NCBI RefSeq assembly: GCF_000153165.2
Contig: NC_014472.1
Span: 3,282,001-3,346,000 of the forward strand
Direction: 5' to 3'
DNA length: 64,000 nt
Origin: Maribacter sp. HTCC2170
GTDB lineage: Bacteria; Bacteroidota; Bacteroidia; Flavobacteriales; Flavobacteriaceae
The notes below the pieces were generated by a model. The model was not told the origin of the DNA. It saw only the letters and a list, made by a program, of their open reading frames with translations, and searched no databases. Both the position numbers and the translations under genes were made by a program. Positions 47,804 to 56,609 of the stretch are shown here, one piece after another. Numbering within the stretch: position 1 is the first letter of the stretch; each line of letters begins with the position of its first letter.

Positions 47804-49495
47804 ATGCAAAAACTCCTCATTCTTGCCTTATCATTAACCCTATTTACTGCCTGTAATTTTCAAGAAAAACCTACCGAAAAAAAGCCAAAAGAGGTGGCTC
47901 CAAAGGAAATTACCCAAAATAATAAATCACCCTTCTTTTGGGAAGGTGCCAATATTTATTTTATGCTAACCGATCGTTTTAATAATGGGGATTCTGCAAA
48001 CGATGTTACTTTAAATAGAATTGAGGAAACAGGTCCGTTAAGAGGATTTATGGGCGGAGATATTATAGGAATCACCAAGAAAATAGAAGAGGGTTATTTT
48101 AAAAACCTGGGGGTAAATGCCATTTGGTTCACTCCTGTTATTGAGCAAATACATGGCTCAACCGACGAATCTACTGGGAACACATATGGCTATCATGGGT
48201 ATTGGGCTAAAGACTGGACTGCTTTGGACCCAAATTTTGGCACAAAGAAAGATCTAGAAATTTTAGTGAAAACCGCTCATAAAAATGGGATTCGCGTTTT
48301 GCTCGATGTAGTTTTGAACCATACCGGTCCCGTTACACCAATGGATCCAAAATGGCCTAAAGAATGGGTCAGAACCGAGCCTACCTGTGAATTCACTACC
48401 TATGAGAATACAACAGCTTGTGCTTTGGTCGATAACTTGCCAGATATTTACACTGAGTCAGATGAACCTGTAGAGTTACCTGATGCCCTTTTGGCCAAAT
48501 GGAAAGAAGAAGGTCGCCTGAGCAATGAACTGGATGAACTACAATTGTTTTTTGAAAAAACAGGGTACCCTAGAGCACCTCGCTTTTATATCATGAAATG
48601 GCTTACAGATTATGTGAACGATTTGGGAGTTGATGGTTTTCGTGTAGATACGGTAAAGCATGTGAACGAAAACGCCTGGGCAGAACTATACAAGGAAGCT
48701 TCAGCCGCATTTGAAATTTGGAAAAAGAAACACCCGGATGAGGTATTGGATGATAACAAATTCTACATGGTAGGTGAAGTTTACAACTACGGAATTTCTG
48801 GAGGAAGAGCTTTCGATTTTGGAGATAAAAAGGTCGATTTTTACGATTTTGGATTCAAAAGTCTCATCAATTTTGAACTTAAAAACGATGCTGATAAAGA
48901 TTATGAGGTTATATTCAAAAAGTACAGCAAACTTTTACATACAAAGTTGAAGGGTAAAAGTGTTGTGAATTATTTAACCTCGCATGATGATGGGTCGCCT
49001 TATGACCCTAATCGCGAAAAACCTATCAGGGCTGCAAATGTCTTGCTGCTTACACCTGGTGCCTCCCAGATGTATTACGGTGATGAATCTTCTAGAGATT
49101 TAACGATAGAGGGTACTCAAGGTGATGCTACTTTGCGGTCATTCATGAACTGGAAAGAGCAAGATAGCCTACCAAAAATCAAAGAAATTCTTTCACATTG
49201 GCAAAAATTGGGCAAGTTTAGAAGAGACCACCCAGCCATTGGTGCCGGTAAACATAAGAGGCTAGCAAAAAAACCATATACTTTTAGTAGAACCCTTGTT
49301 GATGGAGATTACAAAGACAAGGTCGTTGTTGGATTGGATTTACCAAAAGGGAAAAAATCGTTATGGGTAAAAGGCTTTTTCGGTGATGGTACCAAATTGT
49401 ACGATGCATACTCAGAAACAGCGGTAGAAGTTAAAAACGGAAAAGTAGTCCTTGATACTGAATTTGATATTGCCCTTTTAGAACTAGTCAAATAA
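47804..49495 (+). CDS. Alpha-amylase family (GH13) lipoprotein
   Basis: A 563-residue lipoprotein (lipobox LFTAC) with a GH13 barrel. The region II nucleophile is in VDGFRVDTVKH (about D282), the acid/base Glu in YMVGEVYNY (about E325), and the transition-state Asp in NYLTSHDDG (about D395/396). VLLDVVLNHTG is region I. It degrades alpha-glucans in the envelope or at the cell surface. An in-frame TTG 36 bp upstream gives no signal peptide and was rejected. Confidence 0.92.
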   Translation: MQKLLILALSLTLFTACNFQEKPTEKKPKEVAPKEITQNNKSPFFWEGANIYFMLTDRFNNGDSANDVTLNRIEETGPLRGFMGGDIIGITKKIEEGYFKNLGVNAIWFTPVIEQIHGSTDESTGNTYGYHGYWAKDWTALDPNFGTKKDLEILVKTAHKNGIRVLLDVVLNHTGPVTPMDPKWPKEWVRTEPTCEFTTYENTTACALVDNLPDIYTESDEPVELPDALLAKWKEEGRLSNELDELQLFFEKTGYPRAPRFYIMKWLTDYVNDLGVDGFRVDTVKHVNENAWAELYKEASAAFEIWKKKHPDEVLDDNKFYMVGEVYNYGISGGRAFDFGDKKVDFYDFGFKSLINFELKNDADKDYEVIFKKYSKLLHTKLKGKSVVNYLTSHDDGSPYDPNREKPIRAANVLLLTPGASQMYYGDESSRDLTIEGTQGDATLRSFMNWKEQDSLPKIKEILSHWQKLGKFRRDHPAIGAGKHKRLAKKPYTFSRTLVDGDYKDKVVVGLDLPKGKKSLWVKGFFGDGTKLYDAYSETAVEVKNGKVVLDTEFDIALLELVK

Positions 49496-49508
49496 AAACC
49501 ACACTACT

Positions 49509-49886
49509 TTACTTATTAGAATGTAAGGCTATCCTATTGCCTTCACAATCTTTCATTAAGGCCATAAAGCCATGACCACCACCAATTTCGGTCTTTGGTT
49601 GCATGATTTCGCCTCCGGCATCTTCTACCCTACTTAATTCAAGTGTCAAATCGTTGCAGGAAAAATAAATAACTGGACCATCAGTAAGGCTGGGATTATA
49701 TGTCTCGTGCTGAACCAAAGAACCTGAAGCACCACTTTTTCCTTCAGCAAATGGAAACCATCCCATGATAATACCTCCAAGATCATGAATGCTAATTTCT
49801 AGGTCAAACACCTGTTCATAGAACTTTTTTGCCCTGTCCATATTTTTAACTGGAATTTCAATCCAGCCCACTATATTATGTTCCAT
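49509..49886 (-). CDS. VOC family (glyoxalase-like) protein
   Basis: A 125-residue single VOC domain with paired beta-alpha-beta-beta-beta modules: IVGWIEIPVKNMDRAKKFYEQVF at the N-terminus and GGEIMQPKTEIGGGHGFMALMKDCEGNRIALHS at the C-terminus (shown in part). The substrate is unknown; such proteins are often metal-dependent lyases or binding proteins. It follows the SRPBCC gene by 10 bp on the same strand, so both are probably one transcript. Confidence 0.88.
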   Translation of the reverse strand: MEHNIVGWIEIPVKNMDRAKKFYEQVFDLEISIHDLGGIIMGWFPFAEGKSGASGSLVQHETYNPSLTDGPVIYFSCNDLTLELSRVEDAGGEIMQPKTEIGGGHGFMALMKDCEGNRIALHSNK

Positions 49887-49896
49887 ATTTCTTACC

Positions 49897-50424
49897 CTAC
49901 TTTTCCAGAATATCCTTTAAATCTGATAATCCTTGTTCAAAATCTTTTCCAACACTTTTATCCATATTCATGAAAAGCATCATTATACTCACTGGAAACT
50001 TATTATTACCGGAAAAACCCCAAGTAACCTTTGTTGAACCATTTCCTTCATCCTTTACTCTAATATAGGCATCAGATTCAGACTTAAAGGGTTTTAAAAA
50101 ACGTAATTGGGTTTCAACAACCTCATTTTCTTTAATCCCTGTAATTTCCTGTTCCCCTTCACCTACATCCTTATTGCCTTTCCAGCTGCTTACAGCTCCT
50201 ACTTCACCATCTGTTCCAGTAAATTCCTTCACCATATCTGGGTCTTTTTTTGCCCAAGGGCCCCATTCATCTTGTTTTTTAAGTGAGCGTACATATTCAA
50301 AAACATCACCAATGGGCTTTGAGATTGAAATACTTCGAGAAACATCATAAGTTTTTGGTGCTATCATAGCCAATATTGCTATTAACACAACGAGTCCGAT
50401 TAAAATGTAAAGTAGTATAGTCAT
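49897..50424 (-). CDS. SRPBCC family protein (polyketide cyclase-like) with membrane anchor
   Basis: A 175-residue protein: one N-terminal membrane helix (about 3-22) and an SRPBCC/START-like domain (VSRSISISKPIGDVFEYVRS, WKGNKDVGEGEQEITGI, STKVTWGFSG). It probably binds a hydrophobic ligand. Its genomic partner is the VOC gene, a frequent combination in flavobacteria. Confidence 0.85.
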   Translation of the reverse strand: MTILLYILIGLVVLIAILAMIAPKTYDVSRSISISKPIGDVFEYVRSLKKQDEWGPWAKKDPDMVKEFTGTDGEVGAVSSWKGNKDVGEGEQEITGIKENEVVETQLRFLKPFKSESDAYIRVKDEGNGSTKVTWGFSGNNKFPVSIMMLFMNMDKSVGKDFEQGLSDLKDILEK

Positions 50425-50472
50425 TTGTTTATCAATTAGTTAGTTGTTCTTAAATATAGTAAAAATTTACAA

Positions 50473-51123
50473 TCATTCGTAAAACCTATTTAAAATATCA
50501 TCAATGCTTTTTATTGATTTTTTAGTCCAATCCAATCTTTTTTCCAACTTTTCAATATCAGATAATTGCCATGGCAACTCTTGCTGTTTTAGTTTAGTTC
50601 TTAAGTATTGTAAAATTATCGCTGCAGATACCGAAATATTCAAACTTTCTGTGAACCCGACCATGGGTATTTTCAAAAACCCATCAGCCTTTTGCATGAC
50701 TTCCTCACTTAAGCCCTCTTTCTCTGTTCCAAAGAACAAAGCGGTTTTTTTATCTAAATTAAAATCATTTAACAGACAGGAATCATCATGAGGAGTGGTG
50801 GCAATTATTTGATAACCCTGGTCACGCAAATGTGAGATGCAGGACTCCGTATCCTCATGCCTTTTGACATCGACCCATTGTTGGGCGCCCATTGCAATAT
50901 TTTTATCCAACCTTTTCCCAAAACGATTTTCGATTACATGGGCATCTTGTAATCCAAAAACCTCACAACTTCTTATTACTGCACTAGTATTGTGCAATTG
51001 AAAAACATCTTCTATAGCAACCGTAACGTACTTAGTGCGTTCTTCCAATACTTGAAGAAAACGATTCTTTCTTTCATTGGAAATGAACTCTTCGAGGTAA
51101 GATAAAAGTCGTTGGTCTACCAT
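50473..51123 (-). CDS. trmH: tRNA (guanosine(18)-2'-O)-methyltransferase, SpoU/TrmH family
   Basis: A 216-residue SPOUT methyltransferase. Motif 1 is HNTSAVIRSCEVFG (N and R in position), motif 2 FFGTEKEGLS, motif 3 IPMVGFTESLNISVSAAI. The length, no extra N-terminal substrate domain, and a C-terminal helix (DIEKLEKRLDWTKKSIKSID) favour TrmH over RlmB. Divergent from the sirtuin gene. Confidence 0.9.
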   Translation of the reverse strand: MVDQRLLSYLEEFISNERKNRFLQVLEERTKYVTVAIEDVFQLHNTSAVIRSCEVFGLQDAHVIENRFGKRLDKNIAMGAQQWVDVKRHEDTESCISHLRDQGYQIIATTPHDDSCLLNDFNLDKKTALFFGTEKEGLSEEVMQKADGFLKIPMVGFTESLNISVSAAIILQYLRTKLKQQELPWQLSDIEKLEKRLDWTKKSIKSIDDILNRFYE

Positions 51124-51157
51124 AGATCTAATATAATAAAAAGTCTATTTTTATAAA

Positions 51158-51850
51158 ATGAAGAAGAACATTGTTGTTTTGACAGGAGCTGGGATTAGCG
51201 CAGAAAGTGGTATTAAAACTTTTCGCGACGCAGATGGGCTTTGGGAAGGGCATGATGTAATGCAAGTTGCTTCACCACAAGGTTTTGCCAACGACCCAGA
51301 ATTGGTTCTTGATTTTTACAACCAACGTAGAAGGCAGTTATTGGAAGTATCAGCAAATAAAGCACACAATGCTCTCGTAGAATTGGAAACGAGGCATACC
51401 GTTACCATTATCACCCAAAATGTTGACGATCTTCATGAAAGGGCAGGAAGTAAGAATGTTGTTCATCTACATGGTGAACTACTTAAAGTACGTAGTACTT
51501 CCGATAATCAAACAACGACTTGGAGGAAAGACTTGAATTTAGGTGATTTATGCCAGAATGGTCATCAACTTAGACCACATATTGTTTGGTTCGGGGAAGA
51601 TGTTCCCATGATGACCAGAGCCATCGAAATAACTTGTAAGGCTGATATATTAATTATTATTGGAACATCTATGCAAGTATATCCAGCGGCAAGTTTGATT
51701 GATTTTGTAGAGCCTGAAACCCCAATCTATTTTATTGATCCTAAACCGTCATTACAAGGGGTTCTTCGTAAAAATATTGAAGTTATTCCAGAAAATGCAA
51801 CATTAGGTGTTCCTACTTTGGTTGCTGATTTAATTGGTAAAGAACTCTAG
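51158..51850 (+). CDS. cobB: Sirtuin NAD-dependent protein deacylase (CobB-like, class III)
   Basis: A 230-residue sirtuin. NAD motif GAGISAESGIKTFRD, the FYNQRR pair (Tyr and Arg that favour succinyl- or malonyl-lysine), TQNVDDLHERAG, the catalytic His in VHLHGEL, and LRPHIVWFGE. Of the usual four zinc cysteines only one is seen (DLCQNG), so the zinc module seems to be lost. It removes acyl groups from lysine, with NAD as co-substrate. Its 3' end overlaps the convergent haem-binding gene by 38 bp. Confidence 0.92.
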   Translation: MKKNIVVLTGAGISAESGIKTFRDADGLWEGHDVMQVASPQGFANDPELVLDFYNQRRRQLLEVSANKAHNALVELETRHTVTIITQNVDDLHERAGSKNVVHLHGELLKVRSTSDNQTTTWRKDLNLGDLCQNGHQLRPHIVWFGEDVPMMTRAIEITCKADILIIIGTSMQVYPAASLIDFVEPETPIYFIDPKPSLQGVLRKNIEVIPENATLGVPTLVADLIGKEL

Positions 51851-52286
51851 ATCCATTGGCCCATTCAATTATGGCCTTTTTCTGAAGGTCGGTCAATTTG
51901 GCTTCAGGGTGAGTCCAAGTATACTCTTTCAAGGGCATTTCCCCATCTTCAATCACCTCAACCACTTCTTCTAATTTATGAGCTTTCTTTTTGTTCGAAT
52001 ATTCGTTCCATTTAGAAAAATTAAGTTCACCTTTTCCGTGTCGGATATGGTCGGCCATCCAATATGAAACTGGAGCAATATTGTTGTACCAAGGATATCT
52101 AGTATTATTGGTATGACAATCATAACAGGCTTCTTTCATTATTAATTTTACTTCATTTGAAGGATTGGTCTCTATGAAAAAATCTTTTGTATAATCACCT
52201 TTTTCTGTATTCTTTTCTGGTCTGTAAAATTGAATACCTATAAAAACCACAATTAGGGCTAAAGCTATTTTTTTTACTATTTTCAT
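51813..52286 (-). CDS. Haem-binding domain protein (cytochrome-like, membrane-anchored)
   Basis: A 157-residue protein: an N-terminal membrane anchor (about 3-20), then the Haem_bd domain with the haem-attachment motif CYDCH, followed by NNTRYPWYNNIAPVSYWMADH and GEMPLKEYTWTHPEAKLT. It is probably periplasmic and covalently binds haem c. The ATG at 52286 gives a proper signal; a longer frame upstream starts with non-signal residues. It overlaps the sirtuin gene tail-to-tail. Confidence 0.88.
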   Translation of the reverse strand: MKIVKKIALALIVVFIGIQFYRPEKNTEKGDYTKDFFIETNPSNEVKLIMKEACYDCHTNNTRYPWYNNIAPVSYWMADHIRHGKGELNFSKWNEYSNKKKAHKLEEVVEVIEDGEMPLKEYTWTHPEAKLTDLQKKAIIEWANGSRVLYQLNQQPK

Positions 52287-52320
52287 TGGGTAATTGTTTG
52301 AATTAAAAATACAAAACTTC

Positions 52321-52881
52321 ATGACCAAAAAAGAACTATATGATTCTTTGGATTATGTAAACCATTCTAGGGATAAACGACAAAAAATGGCGTCGCTTAT
52401 CTTATCTAACCCCCATTTTGTTGAGCCCCTAATGCAAATTGCGTTTGACCATGACAACCCTGTTTCCAGTAAAGCATGTTGGGTTTTGGAATTTGCTGCA
52501 AAAAATAAGCTTTCCTATATCCTACCCAACATTGATTTGTTCACCAATAAAATCAATAAGGTAAAACTCGACTCCTCTGTTAGGCCTATGGCCAAAATAT
52601 GTGAATTCCTAATCAAAGAATACTATTCCAAAAATGAAAATGAAACGCAAACCGTCTTGGTAAATAAACACCTCGAGCAAATTTCATCTGCGTGCTTTGA
52701 TTGGTTGATAGGTAATCATAAAGTTGCAGCTAAGGCATACTCCATGACTTCTTTGTTGCTTTTGGGGCAAACTTTTGACTGGATACACCCCGAATTGAAA
52801 ATGGTTCTTGAACAAAATTATTCAACAGGAAGCGCTGCCTACAAAGCACGTGCAAGAATGACTCTTTCAAAAATCAAATAA
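52321..52881 (+). CDS. HEAT-like helical repeat protein upstream of purB
   Basis: A 186-residue all-helical cytosolic protein (RQKMASLILSNPHFVEPLMQIAF, KACWVLEFAAKNKLSYILPNI, MTSLLLLG). The pattern resembles HEAT/armadillo-like repeats. It lies 106 bp before purB, and homologues may carry the label adenylosuccinate lyase by neighbourhood only. It has none of the PurB catalytic motifs. Function unknown. An upstream in-frame start (52294) is possible but less likely. Confidence 0.75.
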   Translation: MTKKELYDSLDYVNHSRDKRQKMASLILSNPHFVEPLMQIAFDHDNPVSSKACWVLEFAAKNKLSYILPNIDLFTNKINKVKLDSSVRPMAKICEFLIKEYYSKNENETQTVLVNKHLEQISSACFDWLIGNHKVAAKAYSMTSLLLLGQTFDWIHPELKMVLEQNYSTGSAAYKARARMTLSKIK

Positions 52882-52948
52882 GCGAAAAAGTGTTGAAAAC
52901 AAAGAACAAACAATACCCATAAACATTTCGTACTCATTTACGAATAAG

Positions 52949-52956
52949 TATCTTTG
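52949..52956 (+). promoter_or_regulatory. -7 promoter box TATCTTTG of purB
   Basis: TATCTTTG fits TAnnTTTG, 31 bp upstream of the purB ATG at 52988. Confidence 0.5.
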
Positions 52957-52987
52957 CGACTTCAAATAAAAATCAATTTCCACGCTC

Positions 52988-54330
52988 ATGTCAATAACTC
53001 AATTGAATGCCATTTCACCTATTGATGGTCGTTATAGAGGCAAAACTGTTTCTTTATCCCCTTATTTTTCTGAAGAAGGATTGATAAAATATCGTATTCA
53101 GGTAGAAATAGAGTATTTCATTACTCTTTGCGAACTTCCTTTACCTCAACTTGAATCGTTTGATAATTCAAAATTTGATGTTCTAAGGGATATCTACAGG
53201 AATTTTGATGCTGATGATGCACAGGAAATCAAGGAAATTGAAAAAACCACCAATCATGATGTCAAAGCGGTTGAGTATTTTATAAAAGCTGCCTTTGATA
53301 AATTAGGACTTGGTGAGCATAAGGAGTTCATTCATTTTGGACTTACATCACAGGATATAAACAATACAGCTGTTCCTCTATCTATCAAGGATGCCATGAA
53401 CGATGTATATGTTCCATTGTATTTTGAAGTATTGGAAAAATTGAATGAGTTGGTGAAAGAATGGGCCAATGTCCCTTTATTAGCTAGAACCCATGGGCAA
53501 CCTGCATCCCCTACTCGTTTGGGTAAAGAAGTTGCTGTTTATGTTGAACGCTTGAAAGAGCAATTTAATTTATTGAATGATATCCCCAGTGCAGCCAAAT
53601 TTGGTGGTGCCACAGGTAATTTCAACGCGCATAAAATTGCCTATCCCAGTATTGATTGGGAAGCATTTGGTCAAAATTTGTTCAAGAAAAATTAGGCCTA
53701 CATCATTCTTTTCCTACTACTCAAATTGAGCATTATGACCACATGGCCGCTTTGTTCGATACTTTGAAAAGAATAAATACAATACTACTTGATTTAGACA
53801 GGGATTTTTGGACTTATGTTTCTATGGATTATTTCAAGCAAAAAATAAAGAAAGGAGAAGTTGGCTCATCAGCCATGCCACATAAAGTAAACCCCATTGA
53901 TTTTGAGAATTCAGAGGGGAACCTAGGTATTGCCAACGCACTGTTCGAACATCTTTCCGCAAAACTACCTGTATCTCGATTACAACGAGATTTGACCGAT
54001 AGTACAGTATTGAGAAATGTAGGTGTCCCTTTTGGACATACATTAATCGCTTTTCAATCTACCTTAAAAGGTTTGAACAAATTACTTTTAAATCAAGATA
54101 AAATTGAACAAGATCTAGAAAATAATTGGGCAGTTGTTGCTGAAGCCATTCAGACCATCCTAAGAAGGGAAGCCTACCCTAATCCTTATGAAGCTTTAAA
54201 AGGATTAACGCGCACCAATACTAAAATAAATCAGAAGACCATTGCAGATTTTATTGAAACCCTTAACGTTTCAGATAAAATCAAAGATGAATTAAAAGTG
54301 ATTACCCCGAAGAATTACACGGGAATTTAA
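52988..54330 (+). pseudogene. purB: Adenylosuccinate lyase split by a single-base frameshift
   Basis: PurB acts twice in purine synthesis (SAICAR to AICAR, and adenylosuccinate to AMP). The first frame (52988-53695) encodes the N-terminal half with SPIDGRYRGKT, TNHDVKAVEYF, HFGLTSQDINNTA and ARTHGQPASPT. The second, beginning by position 53680 in the -1 frame, continues FVQEKLGLHHSFPTTQIEHYD, the signature SSAMPHKVNPIDFENSEGN, and the C-terminal domain. Together they make one complete protein of about 447 residues, the normal family length. The break is at an AAAATTTG tract (53673-53680), one base short. It may be a sequencing/assembly indel, a real mutation, or -1 ribosomal slippage; an indel is most likely. 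Confidence 0.93.
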
Positions 54331-54345
54331 AAATTAGCATAGCAT

Positions 54346-54377
54346 AAAAAGGCCACTCATTCGAGTGGCCTTTTTTT
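54346..54377. terminator. Bidirectional terminator between purB and mscS
   Basis: GGCCACTC-ATTC-GAGTGGCC (54351-54370), flanked by AAAAA and TTTTTTT, so it works for both convergent genes. Confidence 0.93.
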
Positions 54378-54395
54378 ATTTAAGAATATTTCCTT

Positions 54396-55211
54396 TTACC
54401 CTTGTTTGTGTATTTCAACTGAATGTGGATAAGGAATTTCGATTCCTGCCTTATCAAGGGCAAGCTTACAGTTTTCCATAGTTGCAAAGTATACATCCCA
54501 ATAATGCTCTGGCTTGCAATATGGCCTTACAGCAAAATTTACCGAGCTATCTGCCAATTCAGAAACATTTACAGATGGTTCTGGATCTTGTAAAACCAAG
54601 GGATTAGATGTTAGTACCTCTAATAAAACTTCTTTTGTTTTTTTAATATCCTCATCATACCCCACACCAATTATAGTATCTACTCTAATTACTCCCTCAG
54701 CCGTATAATTCACAATGTTACCATTTGCCATAGCACCATTAGGGATTATCGCTAATTTATTCCCTGGAGTTATCAATTTGGTTGTAAAAATCTCAATCTC
54801 CTTTACAGCACCCAATTCACCTTGCGCCTCTATCAAATCACCTATTCTATAAGGTTTGAAAATCATGATTAATACTCCTCCAGCAAAATTCGAAAGTGAA
54901 CCTTGCAAGGCCAGGCCAACTGCTAAACCGGCAGCTGCAATAATGGCCGCAAACGTAGTCACATCTACTCCCAACTGAGAAATAACCAATACTACAAGAA
55001 ATATCTTCAGCGTCCAGGAAATAAGGTTCAGAAGAAATTTTTGTAAGGATTCATCGTAATTACTTTTACCCATCATTTTTCTAGAAGCTCCTACAATCCT
55101 CTTGATAACCCATAATCCAATAATGAATATCAGAAAAGCGGCCAGTAATTTTGGGCCAAATTCTTTGGCCAATTCTATCCCATATTCAATCCATCCTTCA
55201 ACTTTTTCCAT
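54396..55211 (-). CDS. mscS: Small-conductance mechanosensitive channel (MscS family)
   Basis: A 271-residue MscS protein with three N-terminal membrane helices. The pore-lining TM3 has Gly/Ala packing (AAIIAAAGLAVGLALQGSLSNFAGG). The beta domain (PYRIGDLIEAQGELGAVKEI, IPNGAMANGNIVNY) and a C-terminal alpha/beta domain follow. It releases solutes upon hypo-osmotic shock. Length and helices are those of the short MscS type. Confidence 0.93.
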   Translation of the reverse strand: MEKVEGWIEYGIELAKEFGPKLLAAFLIFIIGLWVIKRIVGASRKMMGKSNYDESLQKFLLNLISWTLKIFLVVLVISQLGVDVTTFAAIIAAAGLAVGLALQGSLSNFAGGVLIMIFKPYRIGDLIEAQGELGAVKEIEIFTTKLITPGNKLAIIPNGAMANGNIVNYTAEGVIRVDTIIGVGYDEDIKKTKEVLLEVLTSNPLVLQDPEPSVNVSELADSSVNFAVRPYCKPEHYWDVYFATMENCKLALDKAGIEIPYPHSVEIHKQG

Positions 55212-55301
55212 TTTAATTTTTGTTAGTGTTAATAGTTGAGCGAAGATAATAATAGTTAAAAAATGAATGGTTATTACAATAGAGAAATCTTTTCATTAAA
55301 C

Positions 55302-55330
55302 TAAAAACCCGACTAATTGATTAGTCGGGT
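55302..55330 (-). terminator. Terminator after the third DUF4252 gene
   Basis: ACCCGACTAA-loop-TTAGTCGGGT (55307-55330) with a T-tract on the minus strand. It ends the sigma/DUF4252 transcription unit. Confidence 0.9.
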
Positions 55331-55354
55331 CTAACTTATAACTTATTACTCTAC

Positions 55355-55894
55355 CTAACCCTTTAAAAATTCTCCTATTTCTCCTAAACCTTCTCCTTTA
55401 TAATCAGATTTTTGGATAGCCTGAATGAATTTAACCAAGTTGGCCGGTTTCATGTTGTTGCCCAAAACACGAATAAGCATAAAACCTTTTTCATCACTAT
55501 CCCCATAAATAATAACCTCATCTATTATTTCGTCATTCCCCATATATTTAATCACCCCTTTACCATAACTAGTATTAAGCTTCATAAGGTCAATGAACTT
55601 TTCATTTTTTAAAATCGCTTTCACGTTTACTTTCTCGGCTTCAAATTCAGCAGTATTTGCATCAGTTTTTTTAAATGCCAAAACGTTCATCTTTTTAAGA
55701 GAATTTAGAGCCTCACGTTGATCTTCATCCAAATCGGTCTTTTCCATGTTCAAAAGACTTACAGGAAGATCCACAGATAGAAAGTTGGGGTTTTCAGAAT
55801 TGTCAATATAATACTCTTGAAGGCTTTGTGTTGAAGAGCAACTGGCCAAAACCAACATAAATACAAGGGCTAAACTATTAATTACATTTTTCAT
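55355..55894 (-). CDS. DUF4252 lipoprotein (third copy)
   Basis: A 179-residue DUF4252 protein with a lipoprotein signal (lipobox LASC, about residue 19). The C-terminal half with LMKLNTSYGKGVIKYMGNDEIIDEVIIYGDSDEKGFMLIRVLG (in part) is homologous to the two neighbours, but it is anchored as a lipoprotein where they have a plain signal peptide. Function unknown. It is the last of three tandem paralogues downstream of an ECF sigma/anti-sigma pair; each is followed by a hairpin. Confidence 0.85.
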   Translation of the reverse strand: MKNVINSLALVFMLVLASCSSTQSLQEYYIDNSENPNFLSVDLPVSLLNMEKTDLDEDQREALNSLKKMNVLAFKKTDANTAEFEAEKVNVKAILKNEKFIDLMKLNTSYGKGVIKYMGNDEIIDEVIIYGDSDEKGFMLIRVLGNNMKPANLVKFIQAIQKSDYKGEGLGEIGEFLKG

Positions 55895-55926
55895 GTGTTC
55901 ACTGTTACGTTTGTCTGTAAATTACT

Positions 55927-55960
55927 AAAAATTCGGCCATCAAAATAGAATGATGACCGA
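55927..55960 (-). terminator. Intergenic hairpin between DUF4252 copies 2 and 3
   Basis: TCGGcCATCA and TGATGaCCGA (55933-55960) pair; on the minus strand ATTTTTAG follows. Moderately strong intrinsic terminator inside the presumed operon. Confidence 0.65.
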
Positions 55961-55974
55961 TTTAAATCTTTTCT

Positions 55975-56520
55975 TTAGTTGTGTTTTCCTGCGTCATTCA
56001 ATTCTTCAGGAAGGTTCATTTTTTTGGTTAGTGCACCGATTTTGTTCAAGTCTATATCTCCTGTCATAGATACTAAAACAGTTTCAAATTTTCTTCCGTT
56101 CACGTCAACATCCATTTTCTTCATTCCTGATACGAACATTAACAATTCGGTAACATGGTCCTTATGCTTTCCGTTTTTAATGTAAAATTTAACATTAACA
56201 TCTTTATCCTTTACCCGCATCAATTCTTCTAAAGAAGATTTCTTAAGGTACTTTTTAACGGTTGCTGACATTTCTGCTGCAACGCCTTTATCTTCTGTGA
56301 TGAATACTTTTATTCCATTTATTCCTTTCGCCATTTCTACAAACTCCTTTGCATCCTTGTCATCATCTAAATTTCCTATTGATGAGACCAAATCTATCAT
56401 GCCCTTGTTGACGATAACAGCTCCAACCTCATCCATATGTTCGTATTTGTCAAAGATAGATTGAGATATTCCTGTGAATGGTAATAATGCGATTGCTAAA
56501 ATTAAAGTGATTTTTTTCAT
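55975..56520 (-). CDS. DUF4252 exported protein (second copy)
   Basis: A 181-residue protein: signal peptide (about 1-19, ending GISQS) and DUF4252 domain (FDKYEHMDEVGAVIVNKGMIDL, MRVKDKDVNVKFYIKNGKHKDHVTELLMFVSGM in part). Very similar to the first copy, including NLPEELNDAGK at the C-terminus, so a recent tandem duplication. Periplasmic location likely; function unknown. Confidence 0.87.
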   Translation of the reverse strand: MKKITLILAIALLPFTGISQSIFDKYEHMDEVGAVIVNKGMIDLVSSIGNLDDDKDAKEFVEMAKGINGIKVFITEDKGVAAEMSATVKKYLKKSSLEELMRVKDKDVNVKFYIKNGKHKDHVTELLMFVSGMKKMDVDVNGRKFETVLVSMTGDIDLNKIGALTKKMNLPEELNDAGKHN

Positions 56521-56555
56521 GATTGTCGTTTTTTGATTGATTGTGATTTATTTAA

Positions 56556-56597
56556 ATAAAAAGGCAGTTTACTTTTTAAGTAAAAGGTAAACCGCCT
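56556..56597 (-). terminator. Intergenic hairpin between DUF4252 copies 1 and 2
   Basis: AGGCaGTTTAC (56562-56572) and GTAAACcGCCT (56587-56597) pair; on the minus strand the stem is followed by TTTTTATTT. A good intrinsic terminator in the middle of the unit. Confidence 0.75.
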
Positions 56598-56609
56598 ATG
56601 ATTGTTTTT

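Noticed and set aside
53656-54330. Separate gene starting with TTG downstream of the purB 5' half
   Set aside because: It is the C-terminal half of PurB in the -1 frame; no independent start or ribosome site is visible.
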